From assembly GCA_934479825.1 (NCBI GenBank), contig CAKSOW010000027.1:1-34256 (forward strand): DNA of 34,256 nucleotides. The letters are read 5' to 3'. Shown one piece after another: positions 7,282-16,115 of the stretch. Origin of the DNA: an uncultured Eubacteriales bacterium. GTDB taxonomy: Bacteria; Bacillota; Clostridia; Oscillospirales; CAG-382. Position 1 is the first letter of the stretch. Each line of letters opens with the position of its first letter. The notes beneath the pieces are model-generated. The model had not been told where the DNA came from, searched no databases, and saw nothing but the letters and a program-made list of their open reading frames with translations. The translations under genes and the position numbers were made by a program.

Positions 7282-8088
7282 TCAACCGAACGGCTTGAAC
7301 TTCTGCTCCTCCGTTAAGTCAAGAAAATCGACACGCCGCTCAAAATCCTCTTTGGCTGATGCAAGCTCCTTGTTGTGGTGCGCGTCGGTTGCCATGTAAA
7401 ACTTGCAGCCACACTCTTTTGCAATCAGATACGGACGTTTGATCCGGGGAATATCCTCACCCGAATAGGCACTCGGTTCAAAATTGATCTCTACACCCAT
7501 GCCGCATTGGGCAGTCCGGGTGAAAAGCTCTTTAAATGTCTTGTCATCCACCATGTCAAGTACCGTCAGATGATTCTGAAAATCGCCCGGCGCCATCAGC
7601 GTGCAGGTGATGTGCGCAAGACCTATTTTGCGGAACGGCAGATCTGCCGAAAGAACCTTGTCAAACCGTTTGATAAACATATCGGCACGGCGTTCGAGAG
7701 ACGTGTCCTTTTCATCTATCGTAAAACCGACAAAATGAAGATGCGTAGTCGGAATAACAATAAAATCCAGTTTTTCAAGCATTTTGTCCCCGATACCGAT
7801 GGTAAAGTTCTTGTCCATTTCCACTTCCGCGCCAAAATGATATTCCACTTCATCATCCTGCGGTAAAGGAAGCGCCTTTTCGAGGTAAGCTGTGTTCTGA
7901 ACATCGTAAAATTCAACCGCCCCGGCTTTGGGGACTGTCTCGTCCCAATAGTGATCGGTCAGACAGATTTTTTTGAACCCGTTTTTCTTGGAATAGCGAA
8001 GAATTGCCTCCGGCGTCTGATTCGGGTCTGCCGAACAAAGCGAAAGACCGGAATGAATGTGATAGTCGTGATCCGGAATGAATCTCAT
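7282..8088 (-). CDS. PHP-domain metal-dependent phosphoesterase (HisK-like)
   Basis: A polymerase-and-histidinol-phosphatase (PHP) domain protein of 268 residues. The N-terminal metal-binding motif DYHIHSG gives His10 and His12, followed by ICLTDHYWDE, a Glu in GAEVEM and a C-terminal MATDAHH. This matches the PHP fold with a multi-metal centre and stand-alone histidinol-phosphatase length. No histidine-biosynthesis genes are nearby, so the substrate is open. I chose the ATG at 8088 (GGGGA eight bases upstream); the open frame continues to a TTG that overlaps the upstream gene and lacks a good binding site. It is probably transcribed with the membrane-protein gene ending at 8139. Confidence 0.85.
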   Translation of the reverse strand: MRFIPDHDYHIHSGLSLCSADPNQTPEAILRYSKKNGFKKICLTDHYWDETVPKAGAVEFYDVQNTAYLEKALPLPQDDEVEYHFGAEVEMDKNFTIGIGDKMLEKLDFIVIPTTHLHFVGFTIDEKDTSLERRADMFIKRFDKVLSADLPFRKIGLAHITCTLMAPGDFQNHLTVLDMVDDKTFKELFTRTAQCGMGVEINFEPSAYSGEDIPRIKRPYLIAKECGCKFYMATDAHHNKELASAKEDFERRVDFLDLTEEQKFKPFG

Positions 8089-8138
8089 GCGAAAATCCCC
8101 TTTTTCATCCGTTGTACGGATGTTTTTTATATTCAGCG

Positions 8139-8666
8139 TCAAGCCGAAAAAATATTTCTTTTATAATACTTTAAGCAAGCGCGCGTTTTGTCTGGCGCGC
8201 AGATTATCAAAATGCGCTTTTCTGAGCCGACCGTGTAGACAAGTCCCAGCGCATACGGGTCGTCTTTCCGGCATGCCCACAAAACATGTTCGGCGTTCTT
8301 GATGCTGACGTCGAGCTTTTCCGGCGTAAAGGCCGCCGTGATGTCGCTTATCTTGAATTCAAGCACTTTTTTGCGTGTGCGTGCACCATAGATCTTATCC
8401 AGCGTCAAAACGGCGGAGGCAACGGTATATTCATATTCGATTTTCGTAAACTGATAGACAAACCATGCGCAGAAAACGAGAATCGCACCGAGCATGAAGC
8501 TGACCGCCGGAATGGTTTTTAAGGTAATTATAAGCATGGCGGCCATGAGAATGGCTGTGAAAAGAAAAATCCCGGCACGCGCCAAGCGAACCGGACCGGT
8601 CGGTTTCACCGGCGCCATACATTCGCAGTAATTGACAAATGCTCCGCTCATCGATTCTTCGGGCAT
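8139..8666 (-). CDS. Two-helix membrane protein of unknown function (DUF6106-like)
   Basis: A 175-residue protein with a short N-terminal soluble part, two closely spaced hydrophobic helices at about 31-48 and 52-70, and a C-terminal domain of about 100 residues with alternating beta-like strands (YEYTVASAVLTLDKIYGAR and later). The layout resembles the clostridial DUF6106 family and, loosely, bacterial PH-like membrane proteins. This is recognition from memory, not a search. The start ATG has GGAGG eight bases upstream. It is transcribed from a consensus promoter at 8698-8726 divergent to the amidohydrolase promoter and precedes the PHP gene by about 50 bases. Function unknown. Confidence 0.75.
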   Translation of the reverse strand: MPEESMSGAFVNYCECMAPVKPTGPVRLARAGIFLFTAILMAAMLIITLKTIPAVSFMLGAILVFCAWFVYQFTKIEYEYTVASAVLTLDKIYGARTRKKVLEFKISDITAAFTPEKLDVSIKNAEHVLWACRKDDPYALGLVYTVGSEKRILIICAPDKTRACLKYYKRNIFSA

Positions 8667-8697
8667 GCAACATTCCTCCGCTTTCTAAACTGTCCCT

Positions 8698-8726
8698 ATT
8701 ATGGCACAATTTGACGTGTCTGTCAA
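8698..8726 (-). promoter_or_regulatory. Promoter of the membrane protein/PHP operon
   Basis: On the minus strand TTGACA (8726-8721), a 17-base spacer and CATAAT (8703-8698). It shares extra bases with the divergent promoter at 8760-8788, beyond the two hexamers. Confidence 0.75.
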
Positions 8727-8759
8727 GACTTTTTTAGGGGAGAGCCGGCAAAATAACGC

Positions 8760-8788
8760 TTGACAGAAAACCGGTTGTGTGCCATAAT
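8760..8788 (+). promoter_or_regulatory. Promoter of the amidohydrolase gene
   Basis: TTGACA (8760-8765), a 17-base spacer and CATAAT (8783-8788), 45 bases before the ATG at 8834. The -35 elements of the two divergent promoters are 33 bases apart. Confidence 0.75.
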
Positions 8789-8833
8789 AAATGGGTAGCT
8801 TTCTCTTTTCGTAAAAATGACAGGAGTACAAAG

Positions 8834-9631
8834 ATGATCGATTTTCATACACACGCCTTTCCCGATTCACTTGCCGGCCGCGCGATTCCCTTGCTTGCAA
8901 AGAATTCGGGACTTACGCCCTATCATGACGGCACGGTACGCGGCCTTGTCGAACGCATGGATAAAAGCGGCGTTGAACGCTCGGTGGTGCTGTCCATCGC
9001 GACCAATGCACATCAAGAACCGTCAGTCAACCGCTTTGCCGTAAGCCTTTTGAATCATAAACGTCTCATTCCGTTCGGCTCGGTGTTCCCCGGCTCGGAT
9101 ACCTGGGAACAGTCGTTGGATTTCCTGGTGGGAAACGGGATCCGCGGCATTAAACTGCATCCGGAATATCAGAATTTCGACTTAGATTCGGAACAAGCTT
9201 TGGCTGTCTATGAAAAATGCGGAAAACTCGGCATGCTGGTCTCTTTTCATTCCGGTCATGACGCCGCTTTTACGACGCCGGTCCATACGGGCGCTCGCCG
9301 TATCAACCGCGTTTGCGCCCTGTTCCCGAACACTACGTTTATTGCCGCCCATTTCGGCGGATACGATTTATGGGAAGAAACCGAACGGGAACTTGAATAT
9401 CATGAAAATCTGTACCTTGACACTTCCATGACGCGCACACTTGCCAAGGCGGACGTGCATACGCTCCGCAGAATCGTCGGAAAAATGGGCGCGTCGCATA
9501 TTCTTTTGGGCAGTGATTCCCCGTGGGAAGACCCGAAAGAATCCATTGCCGGCATAAGGGTGCTCGGCCTTTCCGAGAGCGATAATTCGCTCATCTTTTC
9601 CGAAAACGCCATGCGATTGCTTGGACTTTGA
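8834..9631 (+). CDS. Amidohydrolase-family metal-dependent hydrolase (Amidohydro_2)
   Basis: A 265-residue TIM-barrel metal-dependent hydrolase. The N-terminal MIDFHTHAFPD carries the metal ligands His5 and His7. GIKLHPEYQ, SFHSGHD and IAAHFGG supply the later conserved Lys and His positions, and LLGSDSPW gives the catalytic Asp. This is the Amidohydro_2 / TIM-barrel pattern, seen also in TatD-like enzymes. The ATG at 8834 is preceded by CAGGAG; the frame is open further upstream but that part contains the promoter. It is monocistronic, with its own promoter and a terminator at 9639-9660. The substrate is unknown; hydrolysis or decarboxylation of a small organic acid is possible. Confidence 0.85.
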   Translation: MIDFHTHAFPDSLAGRAIPLLAKNSGLTPYHDGTVRGLVERMDKSGVERSVVLSIATNAHQEPSVNRFAVSLLNHKRLIPFGSVFPGSDTWEQSLDFLVGNGIRGIKLHPEYQNFDLDSEQALAVYEKCGKLGMLVSFHSGHDAAFTTPVHTGARRINRVCALFPNTTFIAAHFGGYDLWEETERELEYHENLYLDTSMTRTLAKADVHTLRRIVGKMGASHILLGSDSPWEDPKESIAGIRVLGLSESDNSLIFSENAMRLLGL

Positions 9632-9638
9632 AACTTAT

Positions 9639-9660
9639 AAGTCCGAAAAACGGACTTTTT
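9639..9660 (+). terminator. Intrinsic terminator after the amidohydrolase gene
   Basis: A 7-base stem (AAGTCCG with CGGACTT) with an A5 loop followed by a T run, starting 8 bases after the stop codon. Confidence 0.75.
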
Positions 9661-9681
9661 GCCAATATTTACGATTTTGTC

Positions 9682-9710
9682 TTGAAATAGATGCCGTTTT
9701 GCGGTATAAT
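9682..9710 (+). promoter_or_regulatory. Promoter of the ACT/UPF0210 operon
   Basis: TTGAAA (9682-9687), a 17-base spacer and a perfect TATAAT (9705-9710), 77 bases before the ACT-domain start codon. Confidence 0.8.
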
Positions 9711-9786
9711 AAAAAATCAATGAAAACCCGATACGGCAAGAAGTATGACTTTGCCGCAGTATTTTGAAAAAGAGAGGATATCTGTC

Positions 9787-10053
9787 ATGAAAGCAGTCAT
9801 TACGGTAACGGCCAAGGACTCAAAGGGCATTATTGCCAAGGTCAGCGCCAAGGTCAGTGAATACGGTGCCAATATTATCGATATTTCCCAGTCGGTTGTG
9901 GGGGAATATTTTGCTATGATCATGCTTGTGGAATTCGACGCAGGGGCGGATTTCGGCGCATTTGTTGATGCTATGCGTGAACTCGGTGAGAAAAACAATC
10001 TCATTATTCAGGCTATGCATGAAGATATTTTCAATTCGATGCACCGCATCTGA
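9787..10053 (+). CDS. ACT domain-containing protein (UPF0237 family)
   Basis: An 88-residue single ACT-domain protein. It begins MKAVITVTAKDSKGIIAKVS, with the Gly-Ile turn of the ligand-binding ACT loop, and continues NIIDISQSVVGEYFAMIMLVE, as in the UPF0237 family related to the glycine-cleavage repressor GcvR. It is a small cytosolic protein presumed to bind an amino acid. The ATG at 9787 follows GAGAGGA; the longer open frame to 9745 has no ribosome binding site. It is 27 bases before the UPF0210 gene, a pairing conserved in many Firmicutes and archaea. It likely regulates or senses for its partner, but the ligand is unknown. Confidence 0.92.
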   Translation: MKAVITVTAKDSKGIIAKVSAKVSEYGANIIDISQSVVGEYFAMIMLVEFDAGADFGAFVDAMRELGEKNNLIIQAMHEDIFNSMHRI

Positions 10054-10080
10054 CGTTTAATTTTCATAACGGAGCGTATT

Positions 10081-11439
10081 ATGATCAACATAAAAGACGT
10101 ACTTGAAACCGTCAATATGATTCGTGAGGAACATCTTGACGTAAGAACCATTACCATGGGTATTTCGCTTTTAGACTGTGCAGCAGGCACGGCGGAAAAG
10201 ACCTGCGAAAATATTTATGCCAAAATCACCGATTATGCGAAAAACCTTGTCAAAACCGGTGAAGATATCGAAAAGGAATATGGTATTCCGATCATTCATA
10301 AGCGTATTTCGGTCACACCGATCTCTCAGGTCGGCGGTCTTATCACAAAAGACGACTATATTTTAGCCGCCAAAACGCTGGATAAAGCCGGAAAAGCAGT
10401 CGGCGTCAACTTTATCGGCGGCTTTTCGGCGCTTGTGCAGAAAGGTATGACCAAAAAGGAAAAATCCTTTTTGGACGCAATCCCCGAAGCACTTGCCGCG
10501 ACGGATATTGTTTGTTCCAGCGTCAACGTCGGCTCGACCCGTTGCGGAATTGACATGGACGCGGTCAACAAATGCGGTGAGATCATCAAGCGTCTTGCTT
10601 TCCTGACCAAAGACGATTGCTCGATCGGCTGTGCCAAATTTGTGGTATTTGCCAATGCGCCGGAGGATAACCCGTTTATGGCAGGCGCTTTCCACGGTGT
10701 GGGTGAACCGGAGTGCGAGATCAACGTCGGCGTATCGGGCCCGGGCGTTGTCCGGAGTGCGGTGGAACGTGCCGGCGAATGCTCTTTTTCAGAGCTTGCG
10801 GATGTTATCAAAAAGACGGCGTTCAAGGTCACGCGTATGGGACAGATGGTTGCTTGCCTTGCTTCGGAGCGGCTTGGCGTTCCGTTCGGGATTGTGGATC
10901 TGTCGCTTGCGCCGACGCCGGCTATCGGCGACTCGGTAGCGCATATATTGGAAGCAATGGGACTTGAAAAGTGCGGTACGCACGGCACAACAGCGGCGCT
11001 TGCCATGCTGAACGACGCCGTGAAAAAAGGCGGCGCGATGGCGTCGTCGCATGTCGGCGGCCTTTCCGGCGCGTTTATTCCGGTATCGGAAGATAAGGGA
11101 ATGATCGACGCGGCGGCCTGCGGTGCGCTTACGATAGAGAAGTTGGAGGCTATGACCTCGGTTTGCTCGGTGGGATTAGACATGATCGCCGTTCCGGGTG
11201 ATGTGCCGGAAGAAACAATTTCGGCGATCATTGCGGACGAAGCGGCTATCGGTATGATCAACGGCAAGACGACGGCGGTGCGCTTAATTCCGGCATACGG
11301 CAAGAAGGTCGGCGATTCGGTGGAATTCGGCGGACTTCTCGGCTATGCGCCAATCATGCCGTTAAACGGATATTCCAGCGCGGCTTTTGTCAGAAGAGGA
11401 GGACGCATTCCTGCGCCGATACACAGTTTAAGAAACTAA
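10081..11439 (+). CDS. UPF0210 / DUF711 (PFL family) protein
   Basis: A 452-residue cytosolic protein of the UPF0210 (DUF711, structurally related to pyruvate-formate-lyase-like proteins) family, full length for the family. Recognisable blocks are the N-terminal DVRTITMGISLLDC, the central FHGVGEPECEINVGVSGPG and the C-terminal PLNGYSSAAFVRRGGRIPAPIHS, which ends the family almost universally. No catalytic role is established. It follows the ACT-domain gene at 27 bases under a common promoter. The conserved pairing suggests a shared metabolic function controlled by the ACT protein. Confidence 0.93.
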   Translation: MINIKDVLETVNMIREEHLDVRTITMGISLLDCAAGTAEKTCENIYAKITDYAKNLVKTGEDIEKEYGIPIIHKRISVTPISQVGGLITKDDYILAAKTLDKAGKAVGVNFIGGFSALVQKGMTKKEKSFLDAIPEALAATDIVCSSVNVGSTRCGIDMDAVNKCGEIIKRLAFLTKDDCSIGCAKFVVFANAPEDNPFMAGAFHGVGEPECEINVGVSGPGVVRSAVERAGECSFSELADVIKKTAFKVTRMGQMVACLASERLGVPFGIVDLSLAPTPAIGDSVAHILEAMGLEKCGTHGTTAALAMLNDAVKKGGAMASSHVGGLSGAFIPVSEDKGMIDAAACGALTIEKLEAMTSVCSVGLDMIAVPGDVPEETISAIIADEAAIGMINGKTTAVRLIPAYGKKVGDSVEFGGLLGYAPIMPLNGYSSAAFVRRGGRIPAPIHSLRN

Positions 11440-11634
11440 CGGAGCGGTGTGCGGCGAATGGGTGAAAGGGAAAAGAAAATACCCGATGCAAACAGATGAA
11501 CCATTCGGAAGAAAGCCATTTCCGCTCATACTCCCCTTTCCATGAGATGCATACCCTGCTGTCCGCCCCAATCAGACTTCGCGTTTTTATAAAACCGCAA
11601 TTTTTGCCGGAATCCCGGCTGAAAGGATAAATCT
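11440..11634. other. Gene-free gap before the beta-helix gene
   Basis: No gene or known riboswitch is recognised. It contains a 7-base inverted repeat (CGAATGG near 11456 with CCATTCG near 11503) and a GCCGG/CCGGC hairpin about 20 bases before the next gene's ribosome binding site (AAAGGA). It probably holds the end of the UPF0210 transcript and the promoter of the next gene, but no clear -35/-10 pair was found. Confidence 0.4.
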
Positions 11635-12924
11635 ATGACTTATTATGTTGATTCCGTTTCCGGAAAACCGGAAAACGACGGTCTTTCCGAGAAAACTCCG
11701 AAAAATCACTACCGCTCGCTCGATATCAAACCGGGTGATACCGTCCTTATCAAGGCCGGAAGTACTTTCCGCGATTGTCTCGCTTCTCCCAACGGCGAAG
11801 AAGGCAAGCCCATAACCTGGGATATGTACGGCGTCGGTGCAAAACCGCTTTTCTTGGGGTCTGTCGATATTTCCGACCCGGCTATGTGGAAAGAGACCGA
11901 TGACAAAAACATCTGGGCTTATACCGGTACTTTTCCGAGCGATGTCTGCAACCTCATCTTTGGTGAGGACGAATGCTGCGGCGTTCTGGCTTGGGAATAT
12001 GAGGATTTGAACGAGCAGGGCAAATGGCATTATACCTATATGGGCTATGATATCGACGGCCGGTATGTTCCCCCGGAGATTGCAAAACTGCCGAAAGTCT
12101 TATATGTCTATTCGGCCGGTAACCCGGCGGCGTTCTATGGTCATATCGAATGCGCCGTGTTTGGTCACCGTTGCCTGCTTTCCGGCAGACAGTATATAAA
12201 TTTCAATAATATGAGCGGTAAATATACCGGCGTGCATGTTTACGGCCAATCTAATGTCAAGAGCGTTTCCATTAAAAACTGCGATTTCCGCTTTGTCGGC
12301 GGTTGCGTCTGGGATCGGATCCAGCGGATCCGCTTCGGAAACGGTATTGAGATCTGGGAGTACGGCGAAGACGTAACAGTCGAAAACTGCTATTTCGATC
12401 AGGTTTACGATTCCTGCACTACTCATCAGGGCTTTATCAATAAACAGCCGTGTTTGCGCATCAATATTGTCAACAACACCTTCAAGAACTACGGCATGGC
12501 CGCCTATGAATTGCGCGACCTCATCGCTTTGGATTCGCATTTCGACAATAACCTTTGCATCGGCGCCGGCCGCGGATTCTCCCTGCAAGGAGAAACGCCG
12601 CCCCGCAAGAGCGAGCTTTGGCCGCAGCCCATGGGACATCATCTCTTTATCTGGCGTATCTACCATGCAACGGAAAACGGCTGTATCACAGTGCGCGGCA
12701 ATGTCTTTTATGACGCCCCGTACGGTGCGGCTGTCTATTCGACCATTGCACCCGAGGCCGAAAAACAGCTTCGTTTTGAAAATAATGTTTATTATAAAAA
12801 CGAAGACGATTATCTCATTCGTTTGGGCGGCAAAAATTATGGCAAAAACGAATTTGAGACGTATCAGGCTGAGCAGGAAAATGACCGCGGCAGCCGCGTA
12901 GAGGACATTTTCGCAGGCGTTTAG
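11635..12924 (+). CDS. Right-handed parallel beta-helix protein (pectate-lyase-like fold)
   Basis: A 429-residue protein with the repetitive short beta-strand pattern of a right-handed beta-helix. It starts TYYVDSVSGKPENDGLSEKTP, the typical N-terminal cap with D-G-S-x-x-P, then has KPGDTVLIKAGSTF, followed by many N-rich turns (ENCYFDQVYDS, NIVNNTF, NNLCIG, RGNVFYD, ENNVYYKN). Such folds occur in pectate lyases, rhamnogalacturonases and mannuronan epimerases. I see no signal peptide, so it is predicted to stay in the cytoplasm, which is unusual for this fold. The ATG follows AAAGGATAAATCT. Catalytic residues and substrate cannot be assigned. It lies between unrelated housekeeping blocks. Confidence 0.8.
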   Translation: MTYYVDSVSGKPENDGLSEKTPKNHYRSLDIKPGDTVLIKAGSTFRDCLASPNGEEGKPITWDMYGVGAKPLFLGSVDISDPAMWKETDDKNIWAYTGTFPSDVCNLIFGEDECCGVLAWEYEDLNEQGKWHYTYMGYDIDGRYVPPEIAKLPKVLYVYSAGNPAAFYGHIECAVFGHRCLLSGRQYINFNNMSGKYTGVHVYGQSNVKSVSIKNCDFRFVGGCVWDRIQRIRFGNGIEIWEYGEDVTVENCYFDQVYDSCTTHQGFINKQPCLRINIVNNTFKNYGMAAYELRDLIALDSHFDNNLCIGAGRGFSLQGETPPRKSELWPQPMGHHLFIWRIYHATENGCITVRGNVFYDAPYGAAVYSTIAPEAEKQLRFENNVYYKNEDDYLIRLGGKNYGKNEFETYQAEQENDRGSRVEDIFAGV

Positions 12925-12963
12925 TTTACATAATTTTTGACAGATTCGCTGTCTGACAGGCTT

Positions 12964-12992
12964 CGGCGGTTCACAAATGCTGTGAACCGCCG
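12964..12992. terminator. Strong stem-loop after the beta-helix gene
   Basis: A perfect 12-base stem (12964-12975 with 12981-12992) with a 5-base loop, 40 bases after the stop. It is not followed by a good T tract, so termination may be incomplete. Confidence 0.6.
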
Positions 12993-13073
12993 TGCATTGT
13001 TCTTATGAAAGGAACGGAAACCCCGTTATTTCACAAAAAATTCAGGCAAATAGCGGAATTTTCAATTTTCCCG

Positions 13074-13102
13074 TTGCATTTTTTCCGAATATCTGCTATA
13101 AT
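13074..13102 (+). promoter_or_regulatory. Promoter of the DUF3048 lipoprotein gene
   Basis: TTGCAT (13074-13079), a 17-base spacer and a perfect TATAAT (13097-13102), 43 bases before the start codon. Confidence 0.7.
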
Positions 13103-13144
13103 TTTGATATCTGTACAGTATGACACGGAAAGGAACGTTATACG

Positions 13145-14278
13145 ATGAAACTGAATCGACATGGAAAGTTTGTGCTTTTAGGCGCACTTCTCTGCCTGAC
13201 TGCCGCGTTTATGCTTATCGGCTGTCAGAAAAAAGACCCTGTGACAGATCCGGACGCACCGGTCATAGCGCCGACTGACGGACAAGACAATACCGATACC
13301 CCCGACGACAAAACGCCGGACGATACGAAGCCGGACGAAGTACCGCCCGAACCGAAGTTTTACAATAAGTTGACCGGCCTTGAAACCACCGAAGAACTTT
13401 CCGGTATCCGCCCGGTCGGAATCATGATCAACAACATCAAGCAAGCCACGCCCCAGCAGGGCATATCGCAGGCGGATGTCATTTACGAAGTATTGGCCGA
13501 GGGCGGCATTTCGCGTTTGTTCTGCTTGTTTACGGACTATGCGACATTGCCGGAAACCGGCTCGATCCGTTCTTCGCGCGATTACTACATTGACCTTGCC
13601 GACGCGCACGACGCGATTTATGTACACTGCGGCGGAAGTCCTGCGGCCTATGAAACCTTGAAGGCGCGCGGAACCGACAACATGGACGGCATTTATTTCA
13701 GCACGCCGTTTTACCGCAACGAATGGCGCAAAAAGCATATGGGTATGGAACATTCCATGATGACCACCGGCGAACGCCTGGTAAAAGGCATTGAGGAAAA
13801 AGGCTATCGCACGACCTCCGATTTCAAACAGCCGTTTTCTTTCAAAGAGTCGGTGAGCGCCATTGAGGGAGAAAAAGTGACCGATGCAAAGAGCGTATCG
13901 GTGGAATTTTCTTATTATGCGATCAGTACATTTAATTATGATGAGGCGACCGGCACTTACTTAAAGGGGCAGTTCAAAGCGCCGCATATTGACTCCAACA
14001 ACAATGTGCAGCTGGCGTTTGAAAATGTCATTCTGCTCTATGCATCGCAGGGTGCGGTCAAAAACGATGAAAAAGGCCGTATTCATGTCGATTTTATCGG
14101 CACGGGCGACGGCATTTATATCACGAACGGCAAAACCGAACCGATCAAGTGGTCGAAAGAATCGCGCACGTCGTCCTACACGCTTTACAAGGCGGACGGC
14201 GTGACGGAATTGCTTCTCAACCCCGGCAAGACCTATGTCGGCATTCCGCCGATCGGGGCAAAGACGGAAATTCAGTAG
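13145..14278 (+). CDS. DUF3048 domain lipoprotein (YerB-like)
   Basis: A 377-residue exported lipoprotein. The N-terminus has a signal peptide with lipobox LIGC and lipidated Cys27. A low-complexity Asp/Pro/Thr-rich linker spans about 31-72. The DUF3048 domain follows, with RPVGIMINN, QQGISQADVIYEVLAEGGISRLFCLF and IRSSRDYYIDLA, and the C-terminal DUF3048_C part with GKTYVGIPP near the end. YerB of Bacillus subtilis is the named relative; the function of the family is unknown but it sits at the outer face of the membrane. The gene has its own promoter and lies 96 bases before argS. Confidence 0.93.
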   Translation: MKLNRHGKFVLLGALLCLTAAFMLIGCQKKDPVTDPDAPVIAPTDGQDNTDTPDDKTPDDTKPDEVPPEPKFYNKLTGLETTEELSGIRPVGIMINNIKQATPQQGISQADVIYEVLAEGGISRLFCLFTDYATLPETGSIRSSRDYYIDLADAHDAIYVHCGGSPAAYETLKARGTDNMDGIYFSTPFYRNEWRKKHMGMEHSMMTTGERLVKGIEEKGYRTTSDFKQPFSFKESVSAIEGEKVTDAKSVSVEFSYYAISTFNYDEATGTYLKGQFKAPHIDSNNNVQLAFENVILLYASQGAVKNDEKGRIHVDFIGTGDGIYITNGKTEPIKWSKESRTSSYTLYKADGVTELLLNPGKTYVGIPPIGAKTEIQ

Positions 14279-14374
14279 TAACGGGGCTGTTCGGCTATCT
14301 CCTGCTTTGTTTAATAAAGAGGGGAAATCTGAGTTACAAAAACGCATTCCCATACGGAAAGGATATAAACTTCT

Positions 14375-16069
14375 ATGAATGAAAAATTAGCTGCGGCACG
14401 GTTTTTACAGCCGTCGCTCGCACCGACGGAACTTGTCAGCATCTGCGACATGCTTGAATATCCGGCAGACCGCAAGCTTGGCGATGTGGCGCTGCCTTGC
14501 TTCAAGCTCAGCAAGGTTTTACGCAAAGCGCCGCAGAAGATTGCCGAAGAATTATGCGAAGCGGTCAAGGCAGATCCGGACAGCGCCGAAATTTTTGAAA
14601 AAGTTGAAAATGTCAACGGATATCTGAATTTCTATGTTTCCGACAAAGCGGTCTTGCAGGACCTTCTTGCTATGGACAAAGAAGATTTCGGTTCAAGCGA
14701 GGTCGGAAAGGGCAAGACAGTCGTGATTGACTATTCCTCTCCGAATATTGCGAAACCGTTCCATATCGGACATCTTCGTTCGACGGTAATCGGGCAGTCC
14801 ATTAAAAACATCCACCGTTTCTGCGGTTATACCTGCGTGGGCGTCAACCACCTCGGCGACTGGGGCACGCAGTTCGGCAAGCTGATCGTCGCCTACAAGA
14901 AATGGGGCAACCGCGAGGAGATCGAAAAGCGCGGAATCAAGGCGCTGACCGAGATCTACGTCAGGTTCCATGAAGAAGCCGAAAAAGATCCGGCACTGGA
15001 AGAAGAGGCGCGCGAGGCCTTTTCCAAAATGGAAAAAGGCGATGAGGAATGCATTTCACTTTGGAAATGGTTTGTGGAGATCAGCATCGCCGAGTTTAAA
15101 AAGGTGTATGCGCTCATCGGCGCGGATTTTGAATCGTGGAACGGCGAGAGTTTCTATTTTGATAAAACGGAAGATGTCGTCAAGGCGCTCAAAGAAAAGA
15201 ATCTTCTCAAATTCGACGGCGGCGCTTACATCGTTCCGCTCGACGAATACGGCATGCCGCCGTGTCTGATCCTCAAATCCGACGGCTCGACCATTTACGC
15301 GACGCGCGATATCGCGGCGGCGTTTTACCGCAAAAAGACTTACGATTTCGACAAGTGCATTTATGTCACCTCAGCCGGACAGAGCCTGCATTTCGCGCAG
15401 TTCTTTAAGGTGATCGAACTGATGGGCGAAGAATGGGCGAAAGACTTGGTTCACGTTCCGTTCGGCACGGTCAGCATCGGCGGCGAAAAGCTGGCGACGC
15501 GTACCGGAAACGTGGTCTTGTTGGAAGACCTCTTCCGCGAAGCGACCGAAAAGACGCTTGCGGTCATTAATGAAAAGAACCCGACGTTGGAAAACAAAGA
15601 AGAAGTTGCAAGTGCAGTCGGCGTAGGCGCTGTCATTTTCCATGACCTTTCCAACGGACGTATCAAGGATATCAACTTTATTTTAGACGATGTTCTCAAT
15701 TTCGACGGCAATACGGGTCCGTATGTGCAGTATACCTATGCGCGCTGTTCGGGTATCCTCGAAAAAGCCGGCACATGGCAATGTGAAAACTGGGTGCTCA
15801 CAAGCGACGCGGAACGCGCCATTATCAAGACGCTTGGTCTTTTCCCCGAAAAGGTCGATCAGGCGCGCCGGGAACTCGAACCGTCGGTCATTACGCGGTA
15901 TCTGCTCGACGTGTGTGCCGAATTCAATCGATTCTACCACGATTGCCCGGTGCTCAAAGCCGATAACGAAGCTGTCCGCGCGACACGACTCGGTATCGTC
16001 AAGGCCACAGCCAACGTGCTTTGCAACGGCCTGCACCTCATCGGTTTGAAAACGCCGAAGAACATCTGA
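14375..16069 (+). CDS. argS: Arginine--tRNA ligase
   Basis: Class I aminoacyl-tRNA synthetase charging tRNA-Arg, 564 residues, normal length. The N-terminal Arg_tRNA_synt_N (Add-1) domain covers about 1-90. The class I signature is SPNIAKPFHIGHLRSTVIG at about 125-143. The KMSKS-equivalent loop is degenerate (GEKLATRTGN), as often in this enzyme. The C-terminal DALR anticodon-binding domain has YVQYTYARCSGIL and CAEFNRFYHDCPV. The ATG at 14375 has GGAAAGGA upstream. No T-box leader fits in the 96-base gap. It is probably co-transcribed with yebC 46 bases downstream. Confidence 0.97.
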   Translation: MNEKLAAARFLQPSLAPTELVSICDMLEYPADRKLGDVALPCFKLSKVLRKAPQKIAEELCEAVKADPDSAEIFEKVENVNGYLNFYVSDKAVLQDLLAMDKEDFGSSEVGKGKTVVIDYSSPNIAKPFHIGHLRSTVIGQSIKNIHRFCGYTCVGVNHLGDWGTQFGKLIVAYKKWGNREEIEKRGIKALTEIYVRFHEEAEKDPALEEEAREAFSKMEKGDEECISLWKWFVEISIAEFKKVYALIGADFESWNGESFYFDKTEDVVKALKEKNLLKFDGGAYIVPLDEYGMPPCLILKSDGSTIYATRDIAAAFYRKKTYDFDKCIYVTSAGQSLHFAQFFKVIELMGEEWAKDLVHVPFGTVSIGGEKLATRTGNVVLLEDLFREATEKTLAVINEKNPTLENKEEVASAVGVGAVIFHDLSNGRIKDINFILDDVLNFDGNTGPYVQYTYARCSGILEKAGTWQCENWVLTSDAERAIIKTLGLFPEKVDQARRELEPSVITRYLLDVCAEFNRFYHDCPVLKADNEAVRATRLGIVKATANVLCNGLHLIGLKTPKNI

Positions 16070-16115
16070 GTTAAAGGTTTAAAAAATCATATACCACATA
16101 TAAGGAGAAATACAC

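Noticed and set aside
10356..11303. 315-codon antisense frame inside the UPF0210 gene
   Set aside because: Low-complexity Ser/Ala/Pro-rich product opposite a well-recognised protein; no start signal.
11440..11634. Possible riboswitch before the beta-helix gene
   Set aside because: Some inverted repeats are present but I could match no conserved core of a known riboswitch class.
14279..14374. T-box leader before argS
   Set aside because: The 96-base gap is too short and no T-box consensus sequence is visible.
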